From assembly GCA_030019325.1 (NCBI GenBank), contig JASEFB010000108.1, positions 1-5,035 on the forward strand: 5,035 nucleotides of DNA. Reading direction: 5' to 3'. A program made the position numbers and the translations under genes. The notes below the pieces were generated by a model, which did not search any database, was not told the DNA's origin, and saw only the letters and a list, made by a program, of their open reading frames with translations. Shown piece by piece: positions 1 through 4,818 of the stretch. Every line of letters starts with the position of its first letter. Position 1 is the stretch's first letter. The stretch is from an archaeon (GTDB taxonomy: Archaea > Halobacteriota > Syntropharchaeia > Alkanophagales > Methanospirareceae).

Positions 1-74
1 ACCGAATACATAATCTTCTCAATCGAGACATCGCTCCTTATGTGAGGTGAAGGTGATACAATTAACTCAGGCAT
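1..74 (-). CDS. rnfD: RnfD, N-terminal fragment (gene runs off the left edge)
   Basis: Only the first 24 codons are present, from an ATG at 74-72. The peptide begins MPELIVSPSPHIRSDVSIEK and continues into IMYSV. The SPSPHIR segment followed by an S-x-x-x-I-M pattern is the characteristic start of RnfD, the polytopic membrane subunit of the Rnf ion-translocating ferredoxin oxidoreductase. In the family RnfD carries FMN covalently bound to a threonine, but that site lies outside the window. The start codon is 2 nt after the rnfC stop, so the two genes are almost certainly co-transcribed and probably translationally coupled; a purine-rich stretch at the end of rnfC could serve as ribosome binding site. 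The C-then-D order fits the rnfCDGEAB arrangement known from Methanosarcina and Acetobacterium, but also other Rnf operons. The identification rests on a short but distinctive N-terminus. Confidence 0.82.
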   Translation of the reverse strand, partial: MPELIVSPSPHIRSDVSIEKIMYS

Positions 75-76
75 TT

Positions 77-1387
77 TTACCCCGCCCTCTTCTTTAGCTC
101 TGCTTTTCCATAATCGATAAGCTGAGTAATGGGTATCTTTGAGGGACATACATAGGTACAGCTTCCGCATCCCATACAATCCAGTATGTGGTACTCCATA
201 CACTCTTCAAACCTTCCCTCCGCTGCAAGTCTTCCAATAATCGTTGGTATAAGCCCGATTGGACAGACCTCAACGCATGTCCCGCATCTTATACACGCTC
301 TCTCCTCTGGAAGCTTCGATTTCTCTCTACTCAGAACGATGATACAGCCAGTGCTCTTAATTACCGGGACATCCCTGTATCCCGCAATTCCCTGCATCAA
401 ACCGCCGCTCAGGATCTTTCCCACATCACCTTTAACCCCGCCACATTCCTCTATCAATTCGTAAAAAGATGTGCCAATCCTCGTTAACAGATTTTTAGGC
501 TCTCTTACATCACCGGTGACCGTTACAACCCGTTCTATAAGTGGTATTCCTTCATATACCGCGTCATGTATCGCCTTTGCGGTCGCCACATTGTGAACTA
601 TGACACCTATATCATACGAATGGCTACCGGAGGGTGTTTCTCGATTTACTATCGTCTTAATAAGGATACCTGCTTCACCCTGGGGGTATTTCGTCTTCAA
701 AGCAATGACCTTTATTCTCTTATCACCTTCCTTTTCCACCTCTTCTCTCATCCTTTTTATTGCATCTCTCTTATTATCCTCGATTCCTATAAACCCTCTC
801 TCCGCCTCGACCACCTTCATGATGATCTCCATTCCCTTGAGGATCTTATCGGGTTGCTCGACCATCAATCTATGGTCTGCGGTGATACCCGGCTCACATT
901 CCGCACCGTTTAAAATAACCGTGTCTATCACTTTTCCCTCTGGTGGACTTAGTTTGACTGAGGTAGGAAATGCAGCACCGCCCAGACCTACTATTCCTGC
1001 TTCTCTTATCCTCGCTATGATTTCACGCTTTGACGCATTTCCCGGGTTGATCTCTTCCATTCTCACCCATTCATCACTTCCATCTGATTCAATAAGTATA
1101 CCCTGAACCTCTCTGCCAATGGGAGATAGCTGTGTGCTAATCTCTTTCACCACGCCTGATATGCTGGCATGAACGGGAGCAGATACAAAGGAGTCAGAAT
1201 CTCCTATCTTCTGACCTGCTTTTACCTCATCACCTTCTTTCACCAGCGGTTTGCAGGGCGCTCCGACATGCTGGTGAAGTAGAATTGTTACGAAAGGAGG
1301 TATTTTCGCTCTTTCAATTGGTTTCCCTGCGGTTATTTTTAAGCCTGGTGGGTGTATTCCAGCACGAAAGCTCCTGGACTTCAACAT
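77..1387 (-). CDS. rnfC: RnfC, electron-transport complex subunit C
   Basis: This 436-residue protein is the peripheral, cytoplasm-facing iron-sulfur subunit of the Rnf complex, which couples ferredoxin oxidation to ion translocation. The N-terminus has the family signature GIHPPGLK (residues 10-17) followed by a biotinyl/lipoyl-like barrel (about 30-85, with VKEGDEVKAGQKIG). A Nqo1-like flavin/nucleotide-binding core follows, with GLGGAAFPTSVK (134-145), NGAECEPGITADHRLM (160-175) and KYPQGE (233-238). Then comes an SLBB-like region and two CxxCxxCxxxCP ferredoxin motifs: C365/C368/C371/C375 and C404/C407/C410/C414, enough for two 4Fe-4S clusters. Length and domain order are normal for a short RnfC; there is no long alanine-rich C-terminal tail as in proteobacterial RsxC. 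I chose the ATG at 1387-1385; an in-frame TTG directly before it (1390-1388) is less likely. There is no Shine-Dalgarno, but a TATA-like box lies about 26 nt upstream, which suggests a leaderless mRNA. In bacteria the partner is NAD; in Methanosarcina the physiological acceptor differs, so the electron acceptor here is open. Confidence 0.95.
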   Translation of the reverse strand: MLKSRSFRAGIHPPGLKITAGKPIERAKIPPFVTILLHQHVGAPCKPLVKEGDEVKAGQKIGDSDSFVSAPVHASISGVVKEISTQLSPIGREVQGILIESDGSDEWVRMEEINPGNASKREIIARIREAGIVGLGGAAFPTSVKLSPPEGKVIDTVILNGAECEPGITADHRLMVEQPDKILKGMEIIMKVVEAERGFIGIEDNKRDAIKRMREEVEKEGDKRIKVIALKTKYPQGEAGILIKTIVNRETPSGSHSYDIGVIVHNVATAKAIHDAVYEGIPLIERVVTVTGDVREPKNLLTRIGTSFYELIEECGGVKGDVGKILSGGLMQGIAGYRDVPVIKSTGCIIVLSREKSKLPEERACIRCGTCVEVCPIGLIPTIIGRLAAEGRFEECMEYHILDCMGCGSCTYVCPSKIPITQLIDYGKAELKKRAG

Positions 1388-1406
1388 CAAACTTTTTTAT
1401 TGAATG

Positions 1407-1418
1407 TTTTAAATTAAA
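1407..1418. promoter_or_regulatory. Shared TATA-like box between divergent rnfC and apbE
   Basis: The spacer between the two start codons is 54 nt and contains a near-symmetric AT element, TTTTAAATTAAA. Its centre lies about 26 nt from the rnfC ATG and about 30 nt from the apbE ATG, the distance expected for archaeal TATA boxes serving leaderless or almost leaderless transcripts. On the rnfC strand it is preceded by a purine-rich AAAAAAGG stretch (1426-1419) that looks like a BRE, so the rnfC direction is the better supported. Neither gene has a Shine-Dalgarno sequence. That one box serves both directions is inference. Confidence 0.5.
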
Positions 1419-1441
1419 CCTTTTTTCTTTTTATTTCTACC

Positions 1442-2428
1442 ATGACGAAACTGATAACCGAGCTTATCATCATCTCGCTTGTAACTGTTGTGCTGCTTGC
1501 GTGCATAAACGAATACGCATCTACCCCTTTGGTCGAGAGAACGGAGCAGGTAATGGGTACGTACGCCACGATAACGATAATTGATAGAGACACAACGCGC
1601 GCAAATCTTGCGCTCGATGCCGCTTTTGAGGAGATAACAAGGGTAGAGGGGTTAATGTCGCTGTATAACGAAAGCAGCGACGTCGCTCTTCTTAACCGTA
1701 ATGGTACTAACTGGACGACTCTTTCGCATGAGACGATGTACGTGCTCAAAAAGGCGGATTATTATTCGAGGATATCAAACGGCTCTTTTGACATCACATG
1801 CAACCCTTTGCTCAATTTATGGATGGTGAAGGTGAAGAAGGAAAACAGGATGCCCACCTCTGACGAGATAGAAGAAGCGAGCGAACTCGTGGGATATGAA
1901 CACCTCATCATCGATGACGCTCTGAACAGAGCGAAGTTTGATAAAGAAGGAATGAGCATCACACTCGGCGGGATTGCGAAGGGATATGCCGTGGATTGTG
2001 CTTGTGAGAAGTTGATCGAAGCCGGGATAAAACATGCACTTGTGAACATAGGTGGGGATATGAGGGCAATAGGGGATAAGAACGGTGTGCCTTGGGAAGT
2101 AGCATTACAGAATCCGAGGAATAAGGAGGAATATATAACGATAATAAAGCTTAACAATGAATCAGTCGCTACATCAGGCGATTATGAGCGGTATTTCTTC
2201 CTCAAAGAACGAATCCATCATATAATGAATCCAAAGACGGGTTATTCCGCAGATGAATGTATAAGCGTGACGGTTATCACGCACAATTGCATTGACGCAG
2301 ATGCACTCAGCACAACGGTCTTTGTAATGGGACCCGAAAAGGGAAAAGCACTTTTAGATGAGCTCGGTATAAAGGGTCTTATTATCTCCCCGGATAGACA
2401 GGTGATCAAATCAGACGTATTTCAGTAA
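1442..2428 (+). CDS. apbE: ApbE-family FAD:protein FMN transferase, putative lipoprotein
   Basis: The 328-residue product carries the full ApbE signature set: VMGTYATITI (37-46), SLYNESSDVALLN (73-85), GSFDITCNPLLNLW (114-127), LGGIAKGYAVD (175-185), ALVNIGGDMRAIG (199-211), ATSGDYERYF (243-252), HHIMNPKTGYS (259-269) and DADALSTTVFVMG (285-297). The last contains the Mg-coordinating aspartate region. These enzymes use FAD to transfer FMN through a phosphoester bond onto a threonine of target proteins, classically RnfG, RnfD and NqrB/C. The N-terminus is a hydrophobic segment ending in LLAC, with C21 as a possible lipobox cysteine, so the enzyme is probably anchored on the outer face of the membrane, where RnfG is flavinylated. 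The ATG at 1442 gives this signal intact and there is no Shine-Dalgarno. Divergent placement 54 nt from rnfC points to Rnf maturation as its job. Length is normal and no key motif is missing. Confidence 0.95.
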   Translation: MTKLITELIIISLVTVVLLACINEYASTPLVERTEQVMGTYATITIIDRDTTRANLALDAAFEEITRVEGLMSLYNESSDVALLNRNGTNWTTLSHETMYVLKKADYYSRISNGSFDITCNPLLNLWMVKVKKENRMPTSDEIEEASELVGYEHLIIDDALNRAKFDKEGMSITLGGIAKGYAVDCACEKLIEAGIKHALVNIGGDMRAIGDKNGVPWEVALQNPRNKEEYITIIKLNNESVATSGDYERYFFLKERIHHIMNPKTGYSADECISVTVITHNCIDADALSTTVFVMGPEKGKALLDELGIKGLIISPDRQVIKSDVFQ

Positions 2429-2450
2429 AAGGCTTTTCTCGGGAAAGAGG

Positions 2451-2460
2451 AAATAATAAA
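2451..2460 (+). promoter_or_regulatory. Candidate TATA box for the coiled-coil protein gene
   Basis: In the 55-nt gap after apbE, the AT-rich AAATAATAAA is centred about 28 nt before the ATG at 2484. The purine-rich GGAAAGAGG precedes it, in the place of a BRE. No Shine-Dalgarno is positioned before the ATG; the AAGGTG at 2461-2466 is 17 nt away, too far. This suggests an independent leaderless transcript rather than pure read-through from apbE. The element is short and low in information. Confidence 0.3.
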
Positions 2461-2483
2461 AAGGTGTATTTCAATCAATAATT

Positions 2484-2867
2484 ATGGAAATAGATATAGT
2501 AGTGGCGGTTAGTTTGGTATTGGGAAGTGCCTCGCTTTTTGGGTTAATCGTTGGTATATTCAGTGTTTATAATGGAAGAGCAACGAGGAGATTGATTGCA
2601 GAGGAAGAGAAGAGAACGCAAGAAATACTGGATGGGATAAATGATACCCAGAATAGAAGTATTGAGATATTAAATAGGGTAAGTAAGACATTAGATGGAG
2701 TGAAAGAGACCTCGGACAGAAGTATTGAAATGCTCAACAAAGTAAGGGAGACCTCGGACAGGAGCATTGAAATGCTCAACAAAGTAAGGGAGACCTCAGA
2801 CAGGAGTATTGAAACGCTAAACAGAAATACCGAAATCCTGGATAAAATCGCCTCACGAATATTCTGA
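2484..2867 (+). CDS. Small membrane-anchored coiled-coil protein with 14-residue repeats, function unknown
   Basis: I do not recognise a named family for this 127-residue protein. Residues about 3-29 form one hydrophobic helix (IDIVVAVSLVLGSASLFGL onward) followed by the basic stretch NGRATRRL. By the positive-inside rule this puts the C-terminus in the cytoplasm. The rest is a continuous charged helix rich in E, R, N, S and I/L/V, without proline or glycine breaks beyond residue 70. It is built from 14-residue repeats: a divergent copy (DTQNRSIEILNRVS), a half unit (KTLDGVK), two identical copies of ETSDRSIEMLNKVR and a third, diverged copy. The layout (single helix, R-rich junction, then EEEKRTQEIL-type coiled coil) resembles small archaeal proteins loosely similar to the coiled-coil stalks of methyl-accepting proteins, but no signalling domain or methylation motif is evident. 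The start is the only sensible ATG before the hydrophobic segment. Its stop lies inside the convergent recJ-like gene. A link to Rnf or ApbE is only positional. Confidence 0.75.
   Translation: MEIDIVVAVSLVLGSASLFGLIVGIFSVYNGRATRRLIAEEEKRTQEILDGINDTQNRSIEILNRVSKTLDGVKETSDRSIEMLNKVRETSDRSIEMLNKVRETSDRSIETLNRNTEILDKIASRIF
2706..2831 (+). repeat. Three tandem 42-bp in-frame repeats inside the coiled-coil gene
   Basis: Units occupy 2706-2747, 2748-2789 and 2790-2831. The first two differ at only two bases, both synonymous (AGA/AGG and AGT/AGC). The third has several further changes, including M to T, K to R and V to N. A more degenerate unit at 2643-2684 is separated from the first by a 21-bp half unit (2685-2705). 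The unit length equals two heptads, so copy-number change would lengthen or shorten the coiled coil without breaking frame. Confidence 0.9.
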
Positions 2868-4253
2868 CTCCTTCTGCTCACCTAATATTCTATCAAGAGC
2901 TGTTATGAATTTCTCCTCAGATCCTTCTGGAATGGATGCCCCTGCTGCAACAGGATGTCCACCACCAACACCACCAACCTCTCTTGATGCTTTCTCCATC
3001 GCCTTAGCGAGGTCTATTCCCTTTGATACTGCCAGCAGTTTTTTATTATACCTCGCTGATATCTTCGTTTCAGCCACCTTCCCTTCCTCTGTCCGGTCTT
3101 GCTTGTTTACCACAACTACAGTCTTCCCCATGTATAAATATTCTGCTACTATTCCAGCTAAGACGCCCGTTATACCTCGCTCATGCACGAAAAAATAGAA
3201 GATATTCTGTAACTCTTTCATCGCACCTTTCTCACTTTCTATTCTATTCAACTCAGAAACAAGTTTGCTCTGAAACGTTAGGTAGAGAGAGTTTGCTGCT
3301 TCTACTAAGCCCTCCTCGCGCAGGCAGAGTCCTATTCCAATGCTTGAGTTTCCCAATCGACCGCACGCATCTACCATTCGCATAAAATTGAGCCCATTCC
3401 TTATCACCTCAGAATTTAGGATGTACGTGGTTCCAACCAAAGCGCCTTCGCTGATCTCGGGGTTATATTCTCGTAATAGTGAGAATAACGCATCGGACAA
3501 TCTTTTTTCCTCCCCCTTCCCCAAATCGCTTACATTCCTATCGCCTTTTATACCTACCTTACTCAAGAAAGCATCCACCCACTCTCCCTTACCTGCGAGC
3601 GGGATATAGGGCTCTGTGGAGAATAGCATCAAATCCCGAATTTTCCCATCGCCGAGCTTCAACCCCTTTTTAACCGAAATAACACCTTCTTTTATTGCCT
3701 CATCCAAAATCAGCTTGTTTATTCCTTTAGTGAGCTCCAGCTTATCTCCCAATGTTCCTGCTACCGCAAGCCCGGCAAGGTCCAGGTTAGCCTTTTTGTC
3801 GCCACCCATGCACCTCGCCATGAGATACGAGAGCCCTGCGGCACAAATCCCATCACCAATCTCATTTTCCATCTCGCGCTCCTCATCAGTCCTGGAGCTG
3901 AAGGGATTTATGAGAACTGCAGAGGATTCAAGGGATATCGGGGGCGCTGCTAAGGGAACATGATGGTCTAAGATTATCACATCCTTCTTGTTGAGATACT
4001 CCATTATCAAATCAGATTGCGCTGTGCCCATATCGCAGAATATGATAAGGTCTTCATCTAATCCTTGAATAAAAGCGCGGTCCAGTTTGCTCACAATAGT
4101 TGTATGAAACTGTATACCTCTTCGAAGCAAGGCAGTACAGATAATCCCCGCAGAGGTGATCCCATCTGCGTCATAATGCGAGATTATCCTCGCGTATGTA
4201 TGTCCTTTTACTATTTCCGCTGCCTTTTCCACGCTCTTTCGTAATGCCATCAT
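2853..4253 (-). CDS. Archaeal RecJ-like DHH/DHHA1 phosphoesterase (nuclease)
   Basis: From the ATG at 4253 the protein has 466 residues, the usual size of archaeal stand-alone RecJ homologues, which include GINS-associated nuclease (GAN). The DHH catalytic domain is intact: SHYDADG (25-31) with D28 and D30, CDMG (73-76) with D74, the name motif D96-H97-H98 and GTLGD (166-170) with D170. These aspartates and histidines bind the two metal ions. The C-terminal DHHA1 substrate-binding domain ends with GGGHPVAAGA (430-439). Family members are 5'-3' or 3'-5' exonucleases on single-stranded DNA or RNA, acting at the replication fork or in repair; which substrate applies cannot be read from the sequence. 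The start is uncertain: a TTG at 4298 would add 15 residues (NALAILPAFG and so on) that do not look like the family, although a TATA-like element fits that upstream start better. The gene overlaps the convergent coiled-coil gene by 15 nt and is divergent from tRNA-Arg. Confidence 0.92.
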   Translation of the reverse strand: MMALRKSVEKAAEIVKGHTYARIISHYDADGITSAGIICTALLRRGIQFHTTIVSKLDRAFIQGLDEDLIIFCDMGTAQSDLIMEYLNKKDVIILDHHVPLAAPPISLESSAVLINPFSSRTDEEREMENEIGDGICAAGLSYLMARCMGGDKKANLDLAGLAVAGTLGDKLELTKGINKLILDEAIKEGVISVKKGLKLGDGKIRDLMLFSTEPYIPLAGKGEWVDAFLSKVGIKGDRNVSDLGKGEEKRLSDALFSLLREYNPEISEGALVGTTYILNSEVIRNGLNFMRMVDACGRLGNSSIGIGLCLREEGLVEAANSLYLTFQSKLVSELNRIESEKGAMKELQNIFYFFVHERGITGVLAGIVAEYLYMGKTVVVVNKQDRTEEGKVAETKISARYNKKLLAVSKGIDLAKAMEKASREVGGVGGGHPVAAGASIPEGSEEKFITALDRILGEQKESEYS

Positions 4254-4324
4254 GGTATGAGAGATACCAAACGCAGGTAATATCGCTAAAGCATTCAAAA
4301 GAGAAAAGTCTTTTCTGTAATAAC

Positions 4325-4346
4325 CTTTCTTTATCTTTTAAGAATA
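4325..4346. promoter_or_regulatory. Candidate divergent promoter region for the recJ-like gene and tRNA-Arg
   Basis: This AT-rich stretch lies between the recJ-like gene and the tRNA. Read on the minus strand it contains TTAAAAGATAAAG, a TATA-like element with a start site expected near 4305-4310, just before the alternative TTG start. Read on the plus strand it lies about 15-30 nt before the mature tRNA 5' end, where a tRNA promoter is expected. No sharper consensus is visible, and use in both directions is inferred from position. Confidence 0.35.
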
Positions 4347-4402
4347 ACAATGTTGACAGGGCGTGTGGCCTAGCTAGGACAGGGCGGCAGCCTCCTAACA
4401 AT

Positions 4403-4419
4403 AAGCCCCTACAGGGCTT
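4403..4419 (+). other. Intron hairpin 1
   Basis: AAGCCC (4403-4408) pairs perfectly with GGGCTT (4414-4419) around the 5-nt loop CTACA. It begins 5 nt inside the 5' splice site and probably helps fold the intron away from the splice helix. Confidence 0.6.
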
Positions 4420-4427
4420 GCGGGGTC

Positions 4428-4446
4428 AACGGGGCGGAGCCCCGTT
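4428..4446 (+). other. Intron hairpin 2, GC-rich with GGA triloop
   Basis: AACGGGGC (4428-4435) and GCCCCGTT (4439-4446) form a perfect 8-bp stem closed by a GGA loop. The shape, a short perfect GC palindrome with a tiny loop, resembles dispersed palindromic repeat units. It is followed by TATTTTAGA, but because it lies inside a tRNA intron it should not act as a terminator. Only one copy is visible in the window. Confidence 0.65.
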
Positions 4447-4505
4447 ATTTTAGAAAAAGTTTGATCAAAACGGGAGAAAGCTGCAAATCACGGGTTCAAA
4501 TCCCG

Positions 4506-4763
4506 TCACGCCCGTGTACGTATCTTTTCACTGTCCACTATGATGACATCCTTTATCGCTTTAACCGCATCAAACGGTATAAAGATATACTCGTCCTCCT
4601 TTCTGAACTTGCTTGTGTCAAGATCCTCAGCAGGTTTAACCACGAGTTCTTTCAACGCACCTGTTCCTGCCTCCGCTATTATGTTATGCAATACACCCAT
4701 TTCAACACCTTCCGAGTCCATAACCCGCTTCTCACTCAACTTCAGTACCGATACTTTTTCCAT
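4506..4763 (-). CDS. Small single-domain PRC-barrel protein
   Basis: The 85-residue protein is essentially one PRC-barrel domain. It has the archaeal pattern VMDSEGVEMGVLHNI (14-28), a central GALKELVVKP strand (35-44) and the closing FIPFDAVKAIKDVIIVD (61-77). PRC-barrel domains are small beta-barrels used as adaptors, for example in RimM and in photosynthetic reaction centre subunit H. In haloarchaea, stand-alone PRC-barrel proteins (CdpB) act with SepF and FtsZ in cell division. Whether this one does so is unknown. I start at the ATG at 4763, 7 nt after a G-run (AAGGGGGG on the minus strand) that can serve as ribosome binding site. An ATG two codons upstream (4769) is nearly as good, while a GTG at 4850 would overlap the NAD kinase gene and add an unrelated N-terminus. 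The last two codons and the stop lie antisense to the tRNA-Arg acceptor stem. Confidence 0.88.
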   Translation of the reverse strand: MEKVSVLKLSEKRVMDSEGVEMGVLHNIIAEAGTGALKELVVKPAEDLDTSKFRKEDEYIFIPFDAVKAIKDVIIVDSEKIRTRA

Positions 4764-4770
4764 CCTCATT

Positions 4771-4780
4771 CCCCCCTTCT
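4771..4780 (-). promoter_or_regulatory. Ribosome binding site of the PRC-barrel gene
   Basis: On the minus strand AGAAGGGGGG ends 7 nt before the ATG at 4763 but only 1 nt before the ATG at 4769. The spacing therefore favours the downstream start. It is the clearest G-rich ribosome binding site among the genes of this window, most of which lack one. Confidence 0.45.
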
Positions 4781-4801
4781 CACACACCTTCAAGTTCTCT
4801 A

Positions 4802-4811
4802 TACTATAAAG
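4802..4811 (-). promoter_or_regulatory. Candidate TATA box for the PRC-barrel gene
   Basis: CTTTATAGTA on the minus strand lies just after the NAD kinase stop codon. Transcription would start near 4781, giving a short leader that still contains the G-rich ribosome binding site at 4771-4780. The PRC-barrel gene may therefore have its own promoter although it follows the NAD kinase gene in the same direction with a gap of about 50 nt. Confidence 0.4.
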
Positions 4812-4818
4812 ATTAACT

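Larger units (their letters stand above)
4398..4478 (+). other. tRNA intron (canonical 37/38 site, bulge-helix-bulge)
   Basis: The boundaries follow from the splice structure. The central 4-bp helix is CTCC (4392-4395) with GGAG (4473-4476). It is flanked by a 3-nt 5' bulge TAA (4396-4398) and a 3-nt 3' bulge AAA (4477-4479) that abuts the anticodon stem. Cleavage after the second base of each bulge, the rule for the archaeal tRNA endonuclease, removes 4398-4478 and restores A37-A38. The inner helix is weak, so this is a relaxed motif. The intron contains two hairpins, a short palindrome TTTGATCAAA (4460-4469), no ORF, and no recognisable box C/D or H/ACA guide signature. Confidence 0.88.
4359..4514 (+). 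tRNA. tRNA-Arg (anticodon CCU) with one intron
   Basis: The mature tRNA is 75 nt and folds into a complete cloverleaf. The acceptor stem GGGCGTG/CACGCCC (4359-4365 with 4507-4513) is perfect. The D stem is GCCT/GGGC with one T-G pair, the anticodon stem is GCAGC/GCTGC (4387-4391 with 4480-4484), and the T stem is ACGGG/CCCGT with loop TTCAAAT. The anticodon CCT is at 4394-4396 and reads AGG. The arginine identity elements A20 (4379), C35 (4395) and discriminator G73 (4514) are all present. CCA is not encoded. An 81-nt intron separates positions 37 and 38. The last 9 nt of the gene overlap the 3' end of the convergent PRC-barrel gene on the other strand, leaving no room for a separate terminator before that gene. 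Confidence 0.96.

Noticed and set aside
566..1106. Two long plus-strand open frames opposite rnfC (115 and 168 codons)
   Set aside because: They lie wholly antisense to a well-conserved gene, have low-complexity Ser/Ile/Pro-rich composition and no recognisable motif; they arise from the codon pattern of rnfC.
1414..2157. Minus-strand open frames opposite apbE
   Set aside because: They are fully antisense to a gene carrying every ApbE motif and have shadow-like composition with no promoter or ribosome binding site of their own.
2433..2447. Hairpin after apbE (CTTTTC with GGAAAG) as a terminator
   Set aside because: The stem is only 6 bp with a G-T pair and no T-run follows; it is more likely chance in AT-rich spacer.
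2706..2831. CRISPR-like array because of regularly spaced near-identical 42-bp units
   Set aside because: The units are directly contiguous without spacers, keep the reading frame and differ synonymously, so they are a coding repeat.
2905..3963. Several plus-strand open frames opposite the recJ-like gene
   Set aside because: These Ser/Pro/Leu-rich translations are antisense to an intact DHH/DHHA1 gene and share no family features.
4171..4453. Open frames on both strands running through the tRNA-Arg gene and its intron
   Set aside because: They read across a complete, correctly folding tRNA and the start of the recJ-like gene; no coding evidence.
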